64,000 nt of DNA from positions 1 to 64,000 of the forward strand of contig CALLQI010000024.1 in assembly GCA_938014885.1 (NCBI GenBank), written 5' to 3'. Below, piece by piece: positions 62,266 through 64,000 of this stretch (the first letter of the stretch is position 1; each line of letters opens with the position of its first letter). Below the pieces are notes generated by a model. It made no database searches and was not told the origin of the DNA. It worked only from the letters and a program-made list of their open reading frames with translations. This DNA comes from an uncultured bacterium (GTDB taxonomy: Bacteria; Planctomycetota; UBA8742; UBA2392). A program made the translations under genes and the position numbers.

Positions 62266-64000
62266 ATGAGCGCACCGCAACTCTCTGAGATCCAGACATT
62301 CGAGCACGACGTCATCGTCATCGGCGCCGGCGGCGCCGGTCTGCGCGCGGCCATTGAATGCAGCGCCCAGGGCGTCAATACCGGCCTGATCTGCAAAAGC
62401 CTGCTGGGCAAGGCCCACACCGTCATGGCCGAAGGCGGCATGGCGGCGGCCATGGGCAACGTGGACGCGCGCGACAACTGGAAGATCCACTTCCGCGACA
62501 CCATGCGCGGCGGCAAGTTCCTGAACAACTGGCGCATGGCCGAACTTCACGCCAAAGAAGCGCCCGATCGCGTCCGCGAACTGGAAGAATGGGGCGCGGT
62601 GTTTGACCGCACCAAGACCGGCCTGATCAGCCAGCGCAACTTCGGCGGCCACCGCCACCCGCGCCTTGCCCACGTCGGCGACCGCACGGGCCTTGAGCTG
62701 ATCCGCACCCTGCAAGACCACGGCATTCACCAAGGCATCAAGGTGCACATGGAGTGCACGATTCTTGACCTGCTCAAAGACGGCGACCGCGTCTGCGGCG
62801 CACTGGGTTACTGGCGCGACACCGGCCGCTTCGTGCTGTTCAAGGCCAAGGCCGTGGTGCTGGCCACCGGCGGCGCGGGCAAGGCATGGCGCATCACCAG
62901 CAACAGCTGGGAATACACCGGCGACGGCCTGGCCATGGCCTATCTGTCCGGCGCGGAATTGCTCGACCTTGAATTCACCCAGTTCCACCCGACCGGCATG
63001 GTGTGGCCGCCATCCGTGCGCGGCACGCTGGTCACGGAAGGTGTGCGCGGCGACGGCGGCATCCTGAAGAACAGCGAAGGCAAGCGCTTCATGTTCAATT
63101 ACATCTCGGAGCGTTTCGCGCCCGAGACCGCCGACACCGAAGAAGAAGCCAACCGCTGGCTCAAGGGCGACAAGTCCGCCCGCCGGCCGCCTGAGCTGCT
63201 TACGCGCGACGAAGTCGCCCGCGCGATCAATGCGGAAGTGAAGGCCGGCCGCGGCAGTGAGCACGGTGGCGTGTATCTCGACATCGCCAGCCGCCTGCCC
63301 GCCGAGCAAATCCGCAAGAAGCTGCCCAGCATGTACCACCAGTTCAAGGAACTGGCTGAAATCGACATCACCCAGCAGCCCATGGAAGTGGGCCCGACCC
63401 TGCACTACTGCATGGGCGGCATTCGCGTCGATGCCGAGACGCAGATGACCACCGTGCCCGGCCTGTTTGCGGCCGGTGAATGCGCCGCCGGTTTGCACGG
63501 CGCCAACCGCCTTGGCGGAAATTCACTGAGTGACCTGCTGGTGTTCGGCCGCCGCGCGGGCCTTGGCGCCTGCGAGTTTGCCAAAGGCACGGCTGAGCCC
63601 AAGATCGACGAAGCCCAGGTACAGGCCAGCATCAAGCGCGCCACCGAGCCGCTGAACCGCGAAAGCGGCACCAACCCGTTTGTGCTGCAGGAACAGTTGC
63701 AGGACATGATGTCGCGCAATGTCGGCATCATCCGCACCAAGGCTGAGCTTGAGGCCGCATTGACTGACCTCGAGAAACTGGGCGAGCAAGCCTCGACGGT
63801 GAAGGCCCACGCGACCAGCCAGTACAACGCGGGCTGGAACACCGCGCTGGACCTGCGCAACCTGCTGATCAGCAGCGAAGCTGTCTCGCGCGCGGCGTTG
63901 ATGCGCGAAGAAAGCCGCGGCGCGCACTGCCGCGACGACTTCCCCGGCGAGCGGCCGGAGTGGCTGAAGTACAACATTTACGTGTGGCGCGACGGCAACG
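62266..64000 (+). CDS. sdhA: Succinate dehydrogenase/fumarate reductase flavoprotein subunit (partial)
   Basis: SdhA oxidises succinate through covalent FAD. 578 codons are in the window and the C-terminus is cut by the edge. The FAD motif VIVIGAGGAGLRAA, the covalent-flavin His51 (GKAHTVMAEGG), EFTQFHPTGMV and the GLFAAGECAAGLHGANRLGG region are all present. ALMREESRGAHCRDDFP belongs to the helical end. An iron-sulfur subunit would be expected downstream, outside the window. Confidence 0.96.
   Translation, partial: MSAPQLSEIQTFEHDVIVIGAGGAGLRAAIECSAQGVNTGLICKSLLGKAHTVMAEGGMAAAMGNVDARDNWKIHFRDTMRGGKFLNNWRMAELHAKEAPDRVRELEEWGAVFDRTKTGLISQRNFGGHRHPRLAHVGDRTGLELIRTLQDHGIHQGIKVHMECTILDLLKDGDRVCGALGYWRDTGRFVLFKAKAVVLATGGAGKAWRITSNSWEYTGDGLAMAYLSGAELLDLEFTQFHPTGMVWPPSVRGTLVTEGVRGDGGILKNSEGKRFMFNYISERFAPETADTEEEANRWLKGDKSARRPPELLTRDEVARAINAEVKAGRGSEHGGVYLDIASRLPAEQIRKKLPSMYHQFKELAEIDITQQPMEVGPTLHYCMGGIRVDAETQMTTVPGLFAAGECAAGLHGANRLGGNSLSDLLVFGRRAGLGACEFAKGTAEPKIDEAQVQASIKRATEPLNRESGTNPFVLQEQLQDMMSRNVGIIRTKAELEAALTDLEKLGEQASTVKAHATSQYNAGWNTALDLRNLLISSEAVSRAALMREESRGAHCRDDFPGERPEWLKYNIYVWRDGN

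Overview
The window is a high-GC bacterial chromosome segment dense with protein genes. No rRNA, tRNA or phage region was recognised. The best guess at phylum is Planctomycetota, held with modest confidence. It rests on an oleABCD hydrocarbon cluster beside a FAS-II set with two phytoene-desaturase-like flavoproteins, long secreted proteins with choice-of-anchor, Calx-beta and Ig-like repeats, and intergenic regions packed with degenerate repeats. No marker gene here settles the lineage.

Layout. 1-11300 holds housekeeping genes (ygiQ, ffh, a DUF1704 peptidase-like gene) separated by large mosaic repeat arrays. 11300-16360 carries a YceI lipoprotein, a GYF/DUF4190 protein, trpS, a Bax-inhibitor-1 protein and nuoABC without nuoD behind it. 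16600-26260 carries envelope genes: a methyltransferase, a PDZ/regulatory-domain protein, lgt, and two secreted proteins with a Gly/Cys-TM-Arg tail. 26659-28368 is a halogenase-like flavoprotein. 28605-42719 is a lipid/hydrocarbon supercluster: oleA, oleB, a GxxExxY element, oleC, oleD, a GbsR/MarR-type regulator, ketoacyl-ACP synthase, ACP, two desaturase-like enzymes, two unrelated-looking genes, a FabZ-type dehydratase and FabI. 42969-56578 holds OsmC, a Calx-beta surface protein, a HAD phosphatase, fmt, an EIIA-diadenylate cyclase fusion, a thioredoxin-like protein and trxB. The right end has an ABC exporter, small enzymes, an MFS transporter and sdhC-like/sdhA, the latter cut by the window edge.

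The most unusual signal is mobile DNA that sits inside genes without breaking their reading frames. A complete REP-associated tyrosine transposase (RAYT) with inverted repeats and a 30-bp tandem array lies in frame inside the fabZ-like gene, making one 396-codon ORF. A 105-bp transposase-less derivative with the same ends lies in frame in a desaturase gene 3.6 kb upstream. That desaturase also carries an in-frame copy of a second palindromic repeat family, and another copy fills the gap between it and the ACP gene. Shorter in-frame repeat pieces occur in ygiQ and oleB, and possibly fabI. A separate small element, a GxxExxY nuclease-like gene between inverted copies of the commonest genomic repeat, splits oleB from oleC. 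The lipid locus therefore holds two candidate repeat-mobilising proteins next to their apparent cognate repeats.

How the genes may work together. OleABCD would join two acyl chains head to head into a long-chain olefin. The adjacent KAS, ACP, dehydratase and enoyl reductase could build or modify special acyl chains, and the two desaturase-like enzymes could add or move double bonds. This resembles in spirit the FAS-II plus phytoene-desaturase gene sets proposed for ladderane lipids in anammox bacteria, but the product is unknown.
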